NCBI GenBank assembly: GCA_018881555.1
Contig: JACAXG010000203.1
Location: 372,001-436,000, forward strand
Source of the DNA: Amblyornis subalaris
Lineage: Eukaryota; Chordata; Aves; Passeriformes; Ptilonorhynchidae
Direction of reading: 5' to 3'
Length of the DNA: 64,000 nucleotides
Numbering within the stretch: the stretch's first letter is position 1; each line of letters begins with the position of its first letter. The notes under the pieces are model-generated. The model ran no database searches. It was not told where the DNA came from and saw nothing but the letters and a program-made list of their open reading frames with translations. Of this stretch, positions 24,534 to 37,177 are shown in pieces. The position numbers and the translations under genes are program-made.

Positions 24534-24679
24534 GTAGGTATGAGTTAGTTGTGAGAAGACTAGTGCATTTGGTGAGTTTTGGTTAATCTTGAAGAAGATG
24601 AAATTTTAAGTTGCATTCCGAGGACTGAAAGATCAGTTCTTCTAATTTAGGATATTTTTAACTTAATTTAAAAAGAATA
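24534..24679. other. Single-copy DNA
   Basis: Short AT-rich stretch with nothing recognised. It lies downstream of the exon candidate on the minus strand. Confidence 0.5.
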
Positions 24680-25189
24680 TTATGGACTTCTTCTGTATGA
24701 ATGGGGAAAACCCATCAAGAAAGAAGCACACACACACACATGCACACCCCTGGGAAGATTAATGTCAGATGAAAGTTGAGAAGCTAAGTCACCCTGCAGA
24801 TGCCTTGTGACATGGCTGTCCAGGGATATTTGTTGTAGACGAGGGGAATGACTGGAGACTGTGCAAATCTGGTTGAAATCACAGCCCATATCAGCAATTC
24901 CTTCCAAAATTTCCATTTTCTCTTTGGATAGTTGTTGAAGAAAATACGTTCTAGTAAGGCAAGACATTGGTCTTCTGGCAACATAGGGATTGTCACAGAA
25001 ATCTCTCTTTTTCATTGCATCTTNTGAGAAGAACACTTTGGGCTGAGCTGGAAGGTATCTCTTGGCACTCCAGTCTGGGATAGGTGAAAAGAAACGTTGG
25101 GAATGATCTATTTCATGGTTTCTGTTGATGAGGAAGGGCAACAAATTGGATGGCACAAGTTTTNCTTGGTCTTTATCCACATGGTACTG
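24680..25189 (-). CDS. Exon candidate or gene relic, unknown protein
   Basis: The minus strand is open for about 170 codons, from a TAA upstream of 25200 to a TAA at the low-coordinate end. There is no convincing initiator ATG at the start of the frame, so if coding it is an internal or last exon. The predicted peptide is non-repetitive and of mixed composition, with stretches such as DWSAKRYLPAQPKVFF, NPYVARRPMSCLTRTYFLQQ and EKMEILEGIADMGCDF, which look more protein-like than other frames nearby. A possible acceptor AG lies at about 25188. The frame's last part runs through a CA microsatellite (24726-24741), so true coding would end before it; weak GT donors lie near 24745-24790. I do not recognise the family. 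The poor pyrimidine tract and two n calls (25024, 25164) lower confidence. Confidence 0.22.
   Translation of the reverse strand, partial: QYHVDKDQXKLVPSNLLPFLINRNHEIDHSQRFFSPIPDWSAKRYLPAQPKVFFSXDAMKKRDFCDNPYVARRPMSCLTRTYFLQQLSKEKMEILEGIADMGCDFNQICTVSSHSPRLQQISLDSHVTRHLQGDLASQLSSDINLPRGVHVCVCASFLMGFPHSYRRSP
24726..24741. repeat. (CA)n microsatellite
   Basis: A short CACACA tract with a TGCACACCCC extension on its right. Confidence 0.9.
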
Positions 25190-26740
25190 CTCACCTGACC
25201 TGTGCTTGGTTTACGTTAAAATGTTCCAACCCCCTTTTGTTATTAAAAACCAGGAGAGCTGCACCAAGTACACAAGGATGGAGACTTCTGAGTAGAGAGG
25301 ACTACAAAGATTTAGCATTATTTTTTTTATAGTTTGGGGATCCTTCTCTAAAGTGACAGCGCAGGCTAAGCTTTCTTAGAGAAAAAAATCCCCCACTGTG
25401 GTGGTGTAGGAAAAACCAGGGAGTTTTGTGGGCCTGCCAATGGGTGGAGAGGGACTTAGCTAGAGATGTGGCTTGGCACAGCACATGGTCACAGTGAGGG
25501 CAAGGGAGCCATTCCNGGGAAGTTAGAAATGAATAACTCTGCATCGCAGGTGATACTTCTTCCCCAGCTCTGCAAGAAAGGATTTAAGCTTGATGGGAAA
25601 AAATTGCATGGCAATACTCACTATTTTCAGTACTTGACAGTTCTCATTGTTACCAGGAGTCCCATTTCATGTGTTTTATAAATATTTCAAATCAAGGTCC
25701 CTTAGATGAAGATATTAAGATGCCATCATTTCACAGCAGAATGTCATTGGTGACAGGTAATTTTAAAATGTTCCAAACAGGTTTTCTTCTTCTTTATAAT
25801 TTTTCTTGGTTTTCAGTATTCCTAAATCCTCCCTGATTCCTTTCACACTTCTGTCTTCCCAGTCAGATTTCATAAAGAGTGTGGCAATGGAAATGCAGAT
25901 TAAAAAGCTCCTGAAATTCAAATATTAAATAAAATAGTGCTTGAGTATTTTACTGTGATTTTTTTTCTATGTAATCTACTACTTTTCTGTATTTTATTAT
26001 ATTTTTATTTTTCAGCTGAGGATAAATTCTTGTAATATAAGGTGAAGAGAAAAAATAAATTCCCTGGCCATAGGAATGTTACGGCAAAGTATTTTAATTT
26101 AGGGTGAGGTCTCACTAGATGGATATCTTGTAGTGAAAAGTAAACAGGTTCACAGTAATTTATCTTTTAATTTTCTAGGAGATTTGAATTGTGACAAATG
26201 GAATACTCTCATTTTTCATAAGTTAAGTACGTAATTAGAACAATTTCACACATCTTTATTTTTGGTTTTCAAGAAGCTCTGACTTTGTTGTGTAACTAAT
26301 GGCAGAATGTAGAAGGATTATGGTGGATTAATTTGCAGCAGCTGTTGTAACAACACCCTAATAGTTCCTAAGTATAAAGGTAGGACCTGTTTATCTCTTT
26401 TTAATTGTGTAAAGTACATATCAGATGCTAATAAATCTGTGCTGTCTAGCAAGGCACGAAAGATGCTTCAGATAAATTGCCTTTTATAATTAACTAGCTC
26501 TGGGCTGCAGATGATTTTGACCCACCTTCTACAGAAAATATAATGATTATATGTTTGTTACTATATTTGTCTTTCACACGAAAATACACACTTTGTAAAA
26601 GTTTGACATAATGATTTTCTAGTGTACTCCTTGCATGTGTATTTTTAAAGGAAATTGTTAAGAGAATGAAGAACAACATGTTGAAATTCTGTGTGGGAGC
26701 AATTGGATTTGAAAGGTGGAATTATTGGACTTGAAGCAGT
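25190..26740. other. Single-copy DNA, no recognised gene
   Basis: AT-rich. An 80-codon minus-strand frame at 25302-25544 contains a chance C-x2-C pattern but lacks zinc-finger spacing. Nothing else is recognised. Confidence 0.5.
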
Positions 26741-27140
26741 CACGAAATCAAAGAATGGCCTGGGTTGGAAGGGACCTTAAAGCTCATCTCAGTCCAACCC
26801 CCTGCCATGGGCAGGGACACCTTCCACTATCCCAGGCTGCTCCAAGCCCTGTCCAACCTGGCCTTGGACACTGCCAGGGATCCAGGGGCAGCCACAGCTT
26901 CTTTGAGCAACCTGTGCCAGGGCCTCCCCACCCTCCCAGGGAACAATTCCTTCCCAATATCCCATCTGATCCTGCCCTCTGGCAGTGGGAAGCCATTCCC
27001 CTTGTCCTGTCCCTCCATCCCTTGCAAAGAGTCTCTCTCCATGTTTCTTGCAGGCTCCTTCAGGCACTGCAAGGCCACAGTGAGGTCACCCTGAAGCTTC
27101 CCTTCTCCAGGCTGAACGATCCCGATTCTCCCAGCCTTTC
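26741..27140 (-). mobile_element. Young CR1 LINE 3' region, about 400 bp
   Basis: Reverse-complement CR1 starting GAAATCAAAGAATGG and GGTTGGAAGGGACCTTAAAG. It continues through CCCTGCCATGGGCAGGGACA, CTGCCAGGGATCCAGGGGCA, CCTGTGCCAGGGCCTCCCCA and GAGTCTCTCTCCATGTTTCT to the CCTTCTCCAGGCTGAACGAT block. It is nearly identical by eye to the copy at 53122-53590 on the other strand, so both inserted fairly recently from the same subfamily. Open frames of up to 166 codons across it come from the repeat. Confidence 0.96.
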
Positions 27141-29454
27141 ATCTGAAAGGATCATTGGGGCTGGTGCCACCAGTCACTCACAGTGTGAAATATTCATTCC
27201 TTTCTTAAATTTATGAAGATGCATTTCAAAAGGTTAGATTATTTTGTCCTTACAGTTTCTCATCTGAAACTCTGTTCTGAAAGATGTTGCAGACACTGAC
27301 AGCTCTGGTGGGAGAAAACTGCTAATTCCCAACTTAGATCCACGAACCCTCATTTGCCTTGCTCTTTAAGGAGAAGAATTCTCTCAATCCTTTCATTTGC
27401 CCCTTCCCTTTGCTCATGTCTCTCCTACAGCACATCAAGGCTGTGCTGGTAACACACCAGGAAACAGCTCCAAGAGGCTGAGCTCTGCCTGCTTGCCTGT
27501 TTCGGTAACTGACCTGGCAACTACAGCAACAGGGAAAGGATTTATNAAAGACATAAAATCTACTAAACATCACCTCCTTTGAGTGGCAGAGCCCTGGCAC
27601 GATGTGTACACACCTGTCCTGAGCCATTTCCGCTGAACACCCGCCCTGATGCAGGAACAAATCGAGGTCACGTTCCATTTGCCATAGTCTGTTTGAAATG
27701 ATGTTTTGGCAGCACTCTTTTCCATAGGATTCATTCCAGTACCTTTAGTGGATATACCTTGCTGTTGGCATTGCAGCATTGTGTTTGACTGGTGCAAACA
27801 TGGTTTGAACCCGTAAGGGTGTTTTGCAGGGATGGCTCCTACTTCATCCCTATCCCTGTTCTCCACTGCCATTTCTGATCGATGAGATCCTGGGTGTGGC
27901 ACAGGATTTTTCTTAGTTAGCTGAACCACCTTGACTCTTATGCTTATGGCTTTCATTCCCGCTCAGTGTCTCCAGTCATGGGGATAATCCAGTCCATTTG
28001 GCACGATATCTCATTTCTGCTCCTTATTGACACTGGTCCTAACTTGGTTTTAGCAGTGCTTGTCTGTTCCCTGTGCCAGGGTAATACAAAGGAAGTACTA
28101 AAAGGATGGGTTTCAAGAATAAAGTTGATTCTTTCATTTCAGAAGATGGTTAGGAATTAATTTGACATTTTTCACCCTAAATAACATTAAAAGCTCTGTC
28201 TCTTTTTTTTTTCCTCATGGTGTCTGAGCATTTTAAGCTAAGTGTAAAACAATGCAATATATAAGGCATCCAAGTTTCAAGTCATAAGTCAGTCAGAATA
28301 ACAGAAACCTTATTTTCCTAAGTTATTACCATATAATATGTGAATATAGATGTCACATTTAGAGAAGCTTCACTTCCTTTCTGGTTGAAATGTTATCTTG
28401 AAAAACGTTAATGCTCCAATTTGCAGAAAAACTCAGTCAGCTCCTTCAACAACATAATGCCCTGTAAGCACTAAAAGTAACATTCAAAGAACATTGCAAC
28501 CAGTTCATTCATGCAGGGTTTGTGCATCCTGAATATGTATTTTTCTTTATTCTCACCGTGGTCAACACTCTATTTGCTGTAAAATTAACAGTGTCAGAAT
28601 TACATATTGAGATACAGGTGATGAAAAGGAAAGACCAAGTAAAAGCTGAAAATAATGAAAAAAAAAAGGATTGCTGGCTGCAGGGCTGTCTTTCATGACA
28701 GATTTCTGTCAGCTCAGCCTTTTCTCTGTTGGACAGGGGAGACTTTTGATGCTGAGAGTAGTCAGTGCAATATTGTCAGCATGTTTAAAACCCTCAAGGT
28801 GGTAAACATGAACTCACTTCCTGCATGAGGCAAAGAGTTAATGTGTTTCTTATGTGTGTTTGGGTCTTTTGGGAAATATTTACTATGCAATGTGGTAGTG
28901 GTTGTGTGNTTTTGGGGGCATTGGGAGTTATTTTTTTGTTTCTTGTTTGTTTGTTTGTTGTAAAACTCTGATTCAGGTTTCTCATTATCTCATTACCCCC
29001 AAAACAAATTCATCCTGTCTTTTCAAAAATGCCACTTTGGGATCCCTGATTATGGCAGATTTTCAGAATGGGTGTTTAAATACACAAAATTTGTGCAAAC
29101 AAATTGCTGGAAACAGTTGCCTGGTACCTCCCAAAGCTCTGCTGGCCTTCCTGTCCCCTGTAATTGATTGAAGTGTAGGTTATAGAATAAATATTAGCAG
29201 GTGACCCAGTTGATACAGTGATTGCAAATTTGGTAGCAATGGCAAGCAGCTTTTCCTCATCTTTAGTGTCTGGAAACCTCAACTCAGCTTTTGATTTGAT
29301 TTCTGGGAAAACACTCTTAATGCAGCAAAGGGGTAAGAGGGTTCTGCAAGCAGTTTTCCTTCAGTTGTGTTATGTTTCTAAATCAGCTAACCCTATACAA
29401 TTGATCACTTATCAATCAATTTATTAATTCCACTCTAAAACCATTTTTAATTGC

Positions 29455-29700
29455 TCTATAGCGCGAGTGGTGTATGATGTAAATATAATTCGCTTTTCCC
29501 TAAATGAGCAAAGCTGGCATTGACCTTTGATACAGCATTGTAATTTCAGATAATATTTTCAAGTTCATGGCAACCTCTATTCATCACCATTGCAACCCAG
29601 AGCTAAACGATTTCCCCTCTGGTCATGTTATTAATGTGGTTTTCTACTTAAATGTCCCACTGTAACCTTCTGCTAATTAACACGTGCACGGAAAAGTTTA
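29455..29700. promoter_or_regulatory. Possible conserved non-coding element with DR1-like site
   Basis: Balanced, non-repetitive sequence with a TGACCTTTGATAC motif at 29531-29543, close to the direct-repeat-1 element bound by nuclear receptors such as HNF4 and COUP-TF. Homeodomain-like TTATTAAT and CTAATTAAC cores lie at its far end. Function is inference from motif content only. Confidence 0.2.
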
Positions 29701-30405
29701 TTCTGCATTTTCAGTACTTGGAGCTCTGGCCGTCCCTCAGGTGTGTTTACGAAAATCCCTTAAAACCATTAAAGGATGATTGTGTGGAGGGTGTGGCTGG
29801 GGTTTGGTTCGTCTTAATTCCTTCTTGACAACACCTAAAGTTCATTACACACTTCCAGCTTTGCCATAGAGATGATGACAGAAGCATGAAGCTGTGTTTA
29901 GAAAAGGAAGTGCTCAGTGCTGATGCTCTCCATGAAAATTTTCAGTTATTTCACAACCAAAGATTGCAATTTGCTGGCTGTAATCCAGTTAATTTTGTCA
30001 ATACTGAAGTGGCTAATGCAATTTCTTGTTTTCTGTGTGCACTCTTACAAGATGTAAAAAGGACTCTATAATTAAGCACTAAAATAAATAAGATTTAATA
30101 ATGATTTATCTTATTTAAAATGAAGAAGTGACGTGGTGTCCGTCACGAGGGTTGTGAGAGTATTTTGGGTGGGCAGTGACTGAATTGTTTGCCTTTCTTG
30201 GGAGAATCTTTGTCATTTTATGGGACTTCGGATGAGTTTATCAGGACTTGTGATGAGGACTGTAGATAATACATTGGTAGCTACGCGTGTCTGCTCATGA
30301 GGAACACAGTCATGGGCTTTGGAGAAATTTAGATAATGGGAGAAAGAAGCAAAATCATTCCAGTTTTGACTAAATGAAGACCCACCTTGTAAAAAACGTC
30401 TTGGA

Positions 30406-30423
30406 TTTTTTTTTTTTTTTTTT
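30406..30423. repeat. Poly(T) run
   Basis: Eighteen consecutive T bases with no recognisable adjoining retrotransposed sequence. Confidence 0.95.
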
Positions 30424-31024
30424 GTCTTGAGGACTGGATCCCCAGGCTTTAGTTCACTCTCAGCTTCTAAGAGTTTCTGAGGACTTGTGACTGTCATTGA
30501 CTTTATATGGTGATGTGGATCTTAAAATGAGTGAACTTGGGAGATTTATGCAAGTAATAAGTTCGTAAGATGTGGTAGGTGGAAGAAAAAGGGGGAAAAA
30601 AAAGTGAAGACAATCACCCAGTAAAAATTCACTCCTGGATAGAAATCTTTTGAAAGGTTTTAAAATGAGGGGAGTTACTCAGGTGCATGTGGTATTGCTG
30701 GTTATGGGGAGATCTGCTGGGTTAGTGTTTCCCATTTCTCTGTGGAAATGTGCTATTTCTTGATTTGAGGAAATGATGCAGGATCACATCAGCTGGGAAA
30801 GTTGTTGTGTTCAAGCCGTTTATGAAAAATTTATCACACTTTGGCTTTCCAAAGGAGAGATTTGAANCTTCTGCCTCTGCTAGAGAAGAGTTTTTTTCGT
30901 TTAGATGGATTTTTACATCAGTCCAGAGAGAGACACCAAACACCAACTGCTTCCAGNGCAGGTGTTGGTCCTCACCCCATCACATCTCAGCAGCAAACAC
31001 GGGCTGGTACATCAGAAACTGCAC

Positions 31025-31289
31025 TGCCAGGACAAGGGGGAACGGCNTCCCNCCCACAGAGAGGAGGTTTACTCTAGACATTGGGAAGGAATTGTTCCCT
31101 GNGAGGGTGGGGAGGCCNTGGCACAGGTTGCCCANAGAAGCTGTGGCTGCCCCTGGATCCCTGGAAGTGTCCAAGGCCAGATTGGACNAGGCTTGGAGCA
31201 ACCTGGGCTAGTGGAAGGTGTCCCTGCCCATGGCAGGGGTGATATGAGTTCTAAGGTCCCTTCCAACCCAAACCATTCCATTTTTCTAT
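31025..31289 (+). mobile_element. CR1 LINE 3' region, about 265 bp
   Basis: Plus-orientation CR1 with CCAGGACAAGGGGGAA, ATTGGGAAGGAATTGTTCCC, GCTGTGGCTGCCCCTGGATC and GTCCCTGCCCATGGCAGGGG, ending TTCCAACCCAAACCATTCC. Six n calls fall within about 145 bp, much denser than in flanking DNA. Confidence 0.95.
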
Positions 31290-34200
31290 AAATGGGAAGT
31301 TCTAGAAGTGGTGATTTCTATCAAGTCTTCACAGATGTCTCAAAATATGAAGCAGCTAAATCACCCAGTAATCGTGGGATGAGTGCTACAAAATTAACAT
31401 CAGATTTCTGAGGGGATCTTACTGCCTTTGAAAGAAAACTTCTTTTGTTATAGTCTAATCTTACAGAATTTTGTCNTTCTGAGTACCCCAGATTTTGTGT
31501 CTAACTCTCCTTAAGATTTTAGTTTTTCAGCAGAAGAACTCTCTCCTTGGAATTTTCTGGAGCACCTCACAGTCTATCCAAGGTCTTTTTATGTGACCAG
31601 GCTGGGAGGGATTGTACTCACAGAGAGTTCCTTTGGAAACTCTGAGCATCTGGAAGCTTCTGACACCTGACTGGTTCTGACAATAGGGTTGTGTGCTCAT
31701 TAGCTATATCTGCACACCAATCAAAGCATTTAGTTCTTTTGAGTCTTTAAAAGTTTTTATCAGCACAGATTAGACATTAGAATGGAGAAAAATGCTGTGG
31801 AAGACAGGGAAGAACAAAAGAAACGGAGGTGAGAAACAGTTAAGAAAATTATAATAAATTATAGGAATTTCTAAAGCCATGTAATTTCTTTCAACAAAAA
31901 CAACTTTAGCTTTTTTTTTTTTTTCATTTCTGCTTCAATTAATATAATAAGGCCTTACAGTTTAATTTACAGCAGCCAGCTAAACTCCCTGGGAGGTGCT
32001 CTAGTGGTAATTAGTCATCTGAGAAAATGTAGCAAAGTCCAAATAACTGGCAGATTCATAAACACATCACACACACAGCGCTGTTAAAATTTTAGGNTTT
32101 TTTTTTTCTTAGAGAAATATGTGCAGTGTGCAGTGATGCACACGGGCACACACCTAATGTTGTGGGGGAAGAGTTTAGCTCACAGGTTTTCTCTTAATGG
32201 AGAACGGAGAATTGATGTTTTACTTGTGAGGGAAAGTGCTGGAAGTTATGTCATTATCCATTTGTAAAACATTATCTGAAACTTTGGCTGGAGAAATTGA
32301 ATTTTGCTTTTTCCCTGTTTTTAAAAGACAGTGAAGATGCAGCCCTGGCTGGGCTGAGCCCTGGGCAGGCACAGCTGCTTTGTAGTGCTACAGGTAAATA
32401 AGGGAATCCATCCTGCTTTTTGGATGGTCCAGCCAGGAATGCCCAACCTTGCTGTGAGGAAGAAGAGGTGTTAAATCAAAAAGTGCCAGGGTTAGGGGAA
32501 GAGTGGGGAAATTTAATCTGCTATCCAAAATTTACTAAATTATTGCAGGTGCATGTTTTGGGAAGTATGGCCTTCAGGCCTTTTGGTCTTTGCCTGGCAG
32601 CCCTTTCATCACATAAACATTGTGTATTTAAGCCCAGTTTTCCTGTCTCACGATGCAGTTCATTGCAATATACTATAACTATACATTACTCTTATTATAT
32701 AAAGTCGTGTTAAACTCGATGGTGCATGGATTGTTCAGTTCAATGTGACTTTGTGTAGTAAAAGTGTATATAGTGAAGGGAATTCTTAATGAAGTAGCTG
32801 CCAAGACTACCCAAAGAACAACTAAGGGACTGAGAAAATAAAAATTTACTATCACGTTAGCACATCATTTACCTCATAGTCACAGCTATACTTTTCCTAT
32901 AGTTCTTTTTCTGAAGCATCCACAGTTATACAGCATACCTATTANCCATTTTTTTCCTAATAAGGTGTCATTATTTTAGTAGTTTAGGCCTGGGCTTGAT
33001 GTTGGTGCTAATTCTCTACAAAGATGAGAATTGGGAGAAAAAAACAGGAAGGAACAGGACTTGTGGGTAAATGAGTCCAAAAGGAAAACAGGAAAACACA
33101 GTTTCAGTGGGTAATACTTAATAAAGTTATCTTTATAAAAACCCAGACAGATAGCTTGAATTAAATTCAGTGTTCTAAATCACCTCTGCAAGTTTATATT
33201 GGCTTTCTATGAATTTTCAGGTGACGTTTAAGATGTTCTTTTTGACATTTCAAAGCTCTAAATGTAAAAGAAACTAGGATAAAGAGAAAGGATCTCTTTC
33301 ACTCTTTGTTTTTTGGTGAAGAGCTGAGACTATGAGGTGTCTCAGCAGTAGGTGCTGCTACCTCTGTCTCTACAAAATGTTTCCAAGTTTCATTCACTCT
33401 GGTTTGAAAAGCTTAAATCTGATTATTTGCTCCAGGCNGCATTGCATTTTTCTACATAAAGAAATGATAATTAAATAATAAGTTTGAAGGAACAGATATG
33501 CTGTTTTAAATTGCTGTAGTTGGGGNATATTTTCAGGTTGACTATTAACTCTTGAATTTTTTATGAATTCAAAATAGGTAGATTAATGCCATGAAATTAA
33601 TGCCTTATTACATCTGGGCTTCACAACAAACCACAACATGGATTATAGCTCCTATGTCTCACTTGAACTTGAAATTTGAGACCTGAAGCTATAATTGTGG
33701 CTTTAGGAAGTCAGCTCCTCAGTTACATCCATTCTTTCCCTTCCCTTTTNTGTGGAATCTCTTTTTATCCAAAGGACCCGCAGAGCAAATGAAATTCAAT
33801 GGGCTCATTTTCAAACTTCAGCTAACGTGAGACTTCTGTGGAAAGAAATAAATGGAACTTCTTGTGTCTGTTCTGCAGTGAGAGATCTACGGAGCAGATC
33901 AGTTTGGCTTTTGTTATGAGATTTTTGATATTGAGATAAGTTATTAGATTTTTAGCACTCTAGGTTAAGCATTCATATCATTTAATAGACAACTGTTTGT
34001 AGTTGGTTGGTTGAGAGACAGTTGTGACATTTTAATGTCAGAATGTTACAATGAATGAGGTATCAATTCTGTTCAACAGCAAAGGAAACATCTTGAACAC
34101 ATCTCTCAATTTTTTGATGAAAAAAGTTTCTTTTTTTTCAAACAAAAGATGCAACTACACACTGTTTCTCCCTTTTTGACTGGTGTGTTTTAAAACTAAT

Positions 34201-34309
34201 CTAAAATATTAGAAATGTTTTAAAAACGTGAAATTAAATGTCATTAATTTTGTGGTATATGAGTTTATGATGCCTTANTAAAAAGAAACTTAAACAGTTG
34301 CTTAAGCAC
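31290..34309. other. Long single-copy AT-rich stretch
   Basis: No gene or repeat family is recognised. There is a 14-base T run at 31911-31924. The single open frame of note (97 codons plus, 32420-32713) has no domain. Confidence 0.5.
31911..31924. repeat. Poly(T) run
   Basis: Fourteen consecutive T bases. Confidence 0.95.
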
Positions 34310-34349
34310 TTTTAAGGTCCCTTCCCACACAAACCACTCTGTGAGACTG
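34310..34349 (+). mobile_element. CR1 LINE extreme 3' tail
   Basis: TTTTAAGGTCCCTTCCCACA and CAAACCACTCTGTGAGACTG match a decayed CR1 terminus in plus orientation. Only about 40 bp remain. Confidence 0.75.
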
Positions 34350-36490
34350 TGAAAAGGAGTCCAATANTTTTTTCACTTCATCCCAGTGTTTATAATTTTA
34401 ATGGCTCCAGGAGTGAAATTGTGGGCTAATGGAGTGACCATGGTGTTACTAAGCAAACAACAAAGAATCAGTAAGAAATGAATCTGTACCATGATTGAGT
34501 GCATCCTCTTATTTTCCACCATTATTTTCCAATATATAATTTGGTTCAGTCTTTCCGCTGGAAACCTGAAATAATGTAATTATTGGTAATGGTGCTATTC
34601 ACATATGACTGGAGGAGAATTTGGATTAGGATTTTGAAGAGCAAATCTTAATGGTAGCTGTAGAGTATATTAACTGCTAATAAAAGTAGGTCTTGCTAAA
34701 AGGCCTTTATAAGGAAAATTTAATCCCAGCACCTTTTCAATATTAAATGGTAATGAAATTTCTATCAATTCAGTGTGCTAAATGGAATTGATTGCAACAC
34801 TGTTCGTGTTAGCACACACAGAGTATAATATGGATCAGATTTTGAAAGCTAAGTGAATGCAACATTAAAAATCAGAATTTTTCTTTCCACTGAAGTCAGA
34901 ACGTTTATGGTTCAGAATAAAAACCTTAATTTTGGGCATTTTAGTTCAAAATATTTAATAGAATAGAACTGTACTTTGTAAAAGGAGTAGTCCAAAGCTA
35001 TTTTGCACTTAATTGTATTGTTCTGTCTCTTGCAAATTACATGTGTGCAGTTTCCTCAGGCATTGTATATTCTGAATGCAGCTGGGCAAGGTTAAGAGAA
35101 ATAAACACAGAATCAAACACCCCTGCTCAGCTGTCGTCTTCCCATGCAATTTCACAGCATGCAAACCCCTCAGAAGTTAGATGAGCAGCACTGACATCCA
35201 GTTTCNACATGTAACCAGTTGGGATTCGTGCCTTACTTCCCACAGCGTCAGATAGCTGTGGTGAAGGTCAGAGTACCTTTGGAATGCAGTGAAAGAAAAA
35301 TCACTCCTGTCCTAACGACAGGAAGAATGATATTAGTCAACCCTTTCTGCCCATGCTTGACCAGCCATCCCTTAGGAAGTGTAACCAGTTTGCAAGGGAG
35401 AAGTTCCAGGAACTCCTGGAAGTGAGAGAAGCTTCCTTACGGGCAGCTGGCCCTGTTTGCTTTTCTGATTTCAGGACAAGTACAGCTGTCAGGGTCCTTT
35501 GCAGCTTGAGTGTTCTCTGGTTGGTTTCAGTGCCCCTCCCAGATGCTGTCCCAGTTCTTTGTTGCCATTTTGATTTTATAGATGTATATGTATGCACATG
35601 ATTATTGATACCCTCAGTTGTGTGTTTCAACACCTTCCCTCCCTTTCAAGAGCGTTTCCCCAGTTCTGTTCCCATAGAACCAATATTTATTCCCAGTATT
35701 TATTATATTTAGAATATGTTCCTTGTCCAGGGCTCNGTTTCTGGTTTTGGATCTNGCTTTTGCTGGCTGAATTCTCTCTGGGCAGGTGCTGCCAGCGCCT
35801 CAGCACTCCCCAGGCTGGGGCTGTGTCCCAGTGCTCCCAGTACCACAGTGCCCTTGGTCCCCTCCGTCCTTCCCGCGCCTCCAATTTGTTGCATTTTCCT
35901 CTCCGTCTGCTCGTGGAATTCTCGCAGACCAACACTCCCAGTTTCAATCTGCTTAGCTTCCAGGGATCTTTCAGAACTATTTTAACACCTACTGGTTTGG
36001 GGAACCGTCTGGCTGTTAAACTTTCTGTTCTGTTTGGAAATCTTGATTATGTTCACAGTAGGACGAGCTGCTAGTTCTGCCCTCCTCTTCACCTCCATTT
36101 CTACTCCCTTCAGATGACAAACAGAGCAGGAATATTTCTTAATTTTTAATGCTGTTATAATTATATGCAAGACAAAATTGAGGCAGAAAATAATGATCAT
36201 AATTTTATAAAACAACCTATGCTACACATGAATTAAACGTGACATTGCCGTGGTTCTGTTTGACTTCAGTGAGCTGAACTTGCCCTTTTTATGTAGGAAT
36301 CAGTGTTCTGTGTTCTGACATAGGAAGTTAATTGCAAAATCTACAGGACAATCCTGATAGGAAATTCTAAATAACTTACTAAGTTCAAATGACAGGAGAG
36401 ATGGAGGCAGGTTGGATGTGATTATCTACACTGGGATTTTGCCAGGGCACTCTTTTTAACATTGGAGAGCTGCAAAACTCAGGTATGAAC
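34350..36490. other. Single-copy DNA, AT-rich then more GC-rich
   Basis: 34350-35150 is AT-rich with long non-repetitive runs. 35219-36080 is more GC-rich and carries overlapping open frames on both strands (160 codons plus at 35592-36074; 98 codons minus at 35337-35633). None has a recognisable domain, and the GC-rich part could be an unrecognised old repeat. No gene is assigned. Confidence 0.45.
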
Positions 36491-36713
36491 TTAGAATCAA
36501 AGAATCATAGAAATATTTAGGTTAGAAAAGACCTTTAAGGTGGAGTCCAGCTGTTACCCCAGCAGTGCCAAGCACATCACTGAACCATGTTCCTTAGTGC
36601 CACATCCACACATCTTTTAGATGCCCCTAAGGATGGTGACTCCACCACTGCCCTGGGCAGCCTGTGCCAATGCTTGACCACCCTTTTGGTGAAGAAATTT
36701 TTCCCTAATATCC
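36491..36713 (-). mobile_element. Older CR1 LINE 3' region
   Basis: Starts AGAATCATAGAAATATTTAG and GTTAGAAAAGACCTTTAAGG, then GAGTCCAGCTGTTACCCCAG, TGCCAAGCACATCACTGAAC, TGGTGACTCCACCACTGCCC, GGGCAGCCTGTGCCAATGCT and TTTTTCCCTAATATCC. This is a distinct, more diverged CR1 type than the young copies (its tail reads AAAAGACC rather than AAGGGACC), in reverse complement. Confidence 0.93.
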
Positions 36714-37177
36714 ATAAAACTGGTGTGTTGCTTAACCTGTTAATTATTAAATACTCTAATAATACTTCTGAAACCGTATAATCACATACAGACTTTGGTA
36801 ATCCGTATTTACATGGAACTGTCATTTCCTGAATGATAAACCATTACTTATNGATCTACTGTTGTTAAAATTTTAAGTATTTGCGTAAGCTATATTAAGA
36901 AAATTGCTATCTGAAATATCTCTGTGGAACACCTGCCATGAGCACACAAATTATTTAATGGGACTTAACACCTGATTTAAATAGTCTCCTCTCGAGCAAT
37001 CTGCACATCATAAACTTCATCCACAGAGAAAGTGCAAACCTGACAAGATAATACACTTGCCATGAGCTTAGCTAAACTGTTCTGGGGAACGTGGGTAAAA
37101 CACTCTGAAATGTAGNCAGGGCTGTGTTTTGGAAGGACAGTACCTGATCAAATCTCACTGCTTGCAAACACCATTCA
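36714..37177. other. Single-copy DNA
   Basis: AT-rich stretch between two CR1 insertions of opposite orientation. Nothing else is recognised. Confidence 0.5.

Larger units (their letters stand above)
27141..31024. other. Long single-copy stretch
   Basis: About 3.9 kb without a recognised gene. It includes a 128-codon minus-strand frame at 27570-27956 and a 114-codon minus-strand frame at 27334-27678 with no domains, a GTTT-rich tract at about 28938-28960, an enhancer-like segment at 29455-29700 and an 18-base T run at 30406-30423. Confidence 0.5.

Noticed and set aside
25302..25544. A C-x2-C...H pattern suggesting a zinc finger
   Set aside because: The spacing does not fit a C2H2 finger, and the frame is short and crosses T-rich DNA.
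26716..27216. A 166-codon frame and antisense frames in this segment
   Set aside because: The segment is a CR1 element; GC-rich CR1 3' sequence is open in several frames on both strands. The same applies to frames at 16890-17426, 30905-31291, 37194-37810, 53083-53663 and 59843-60247.
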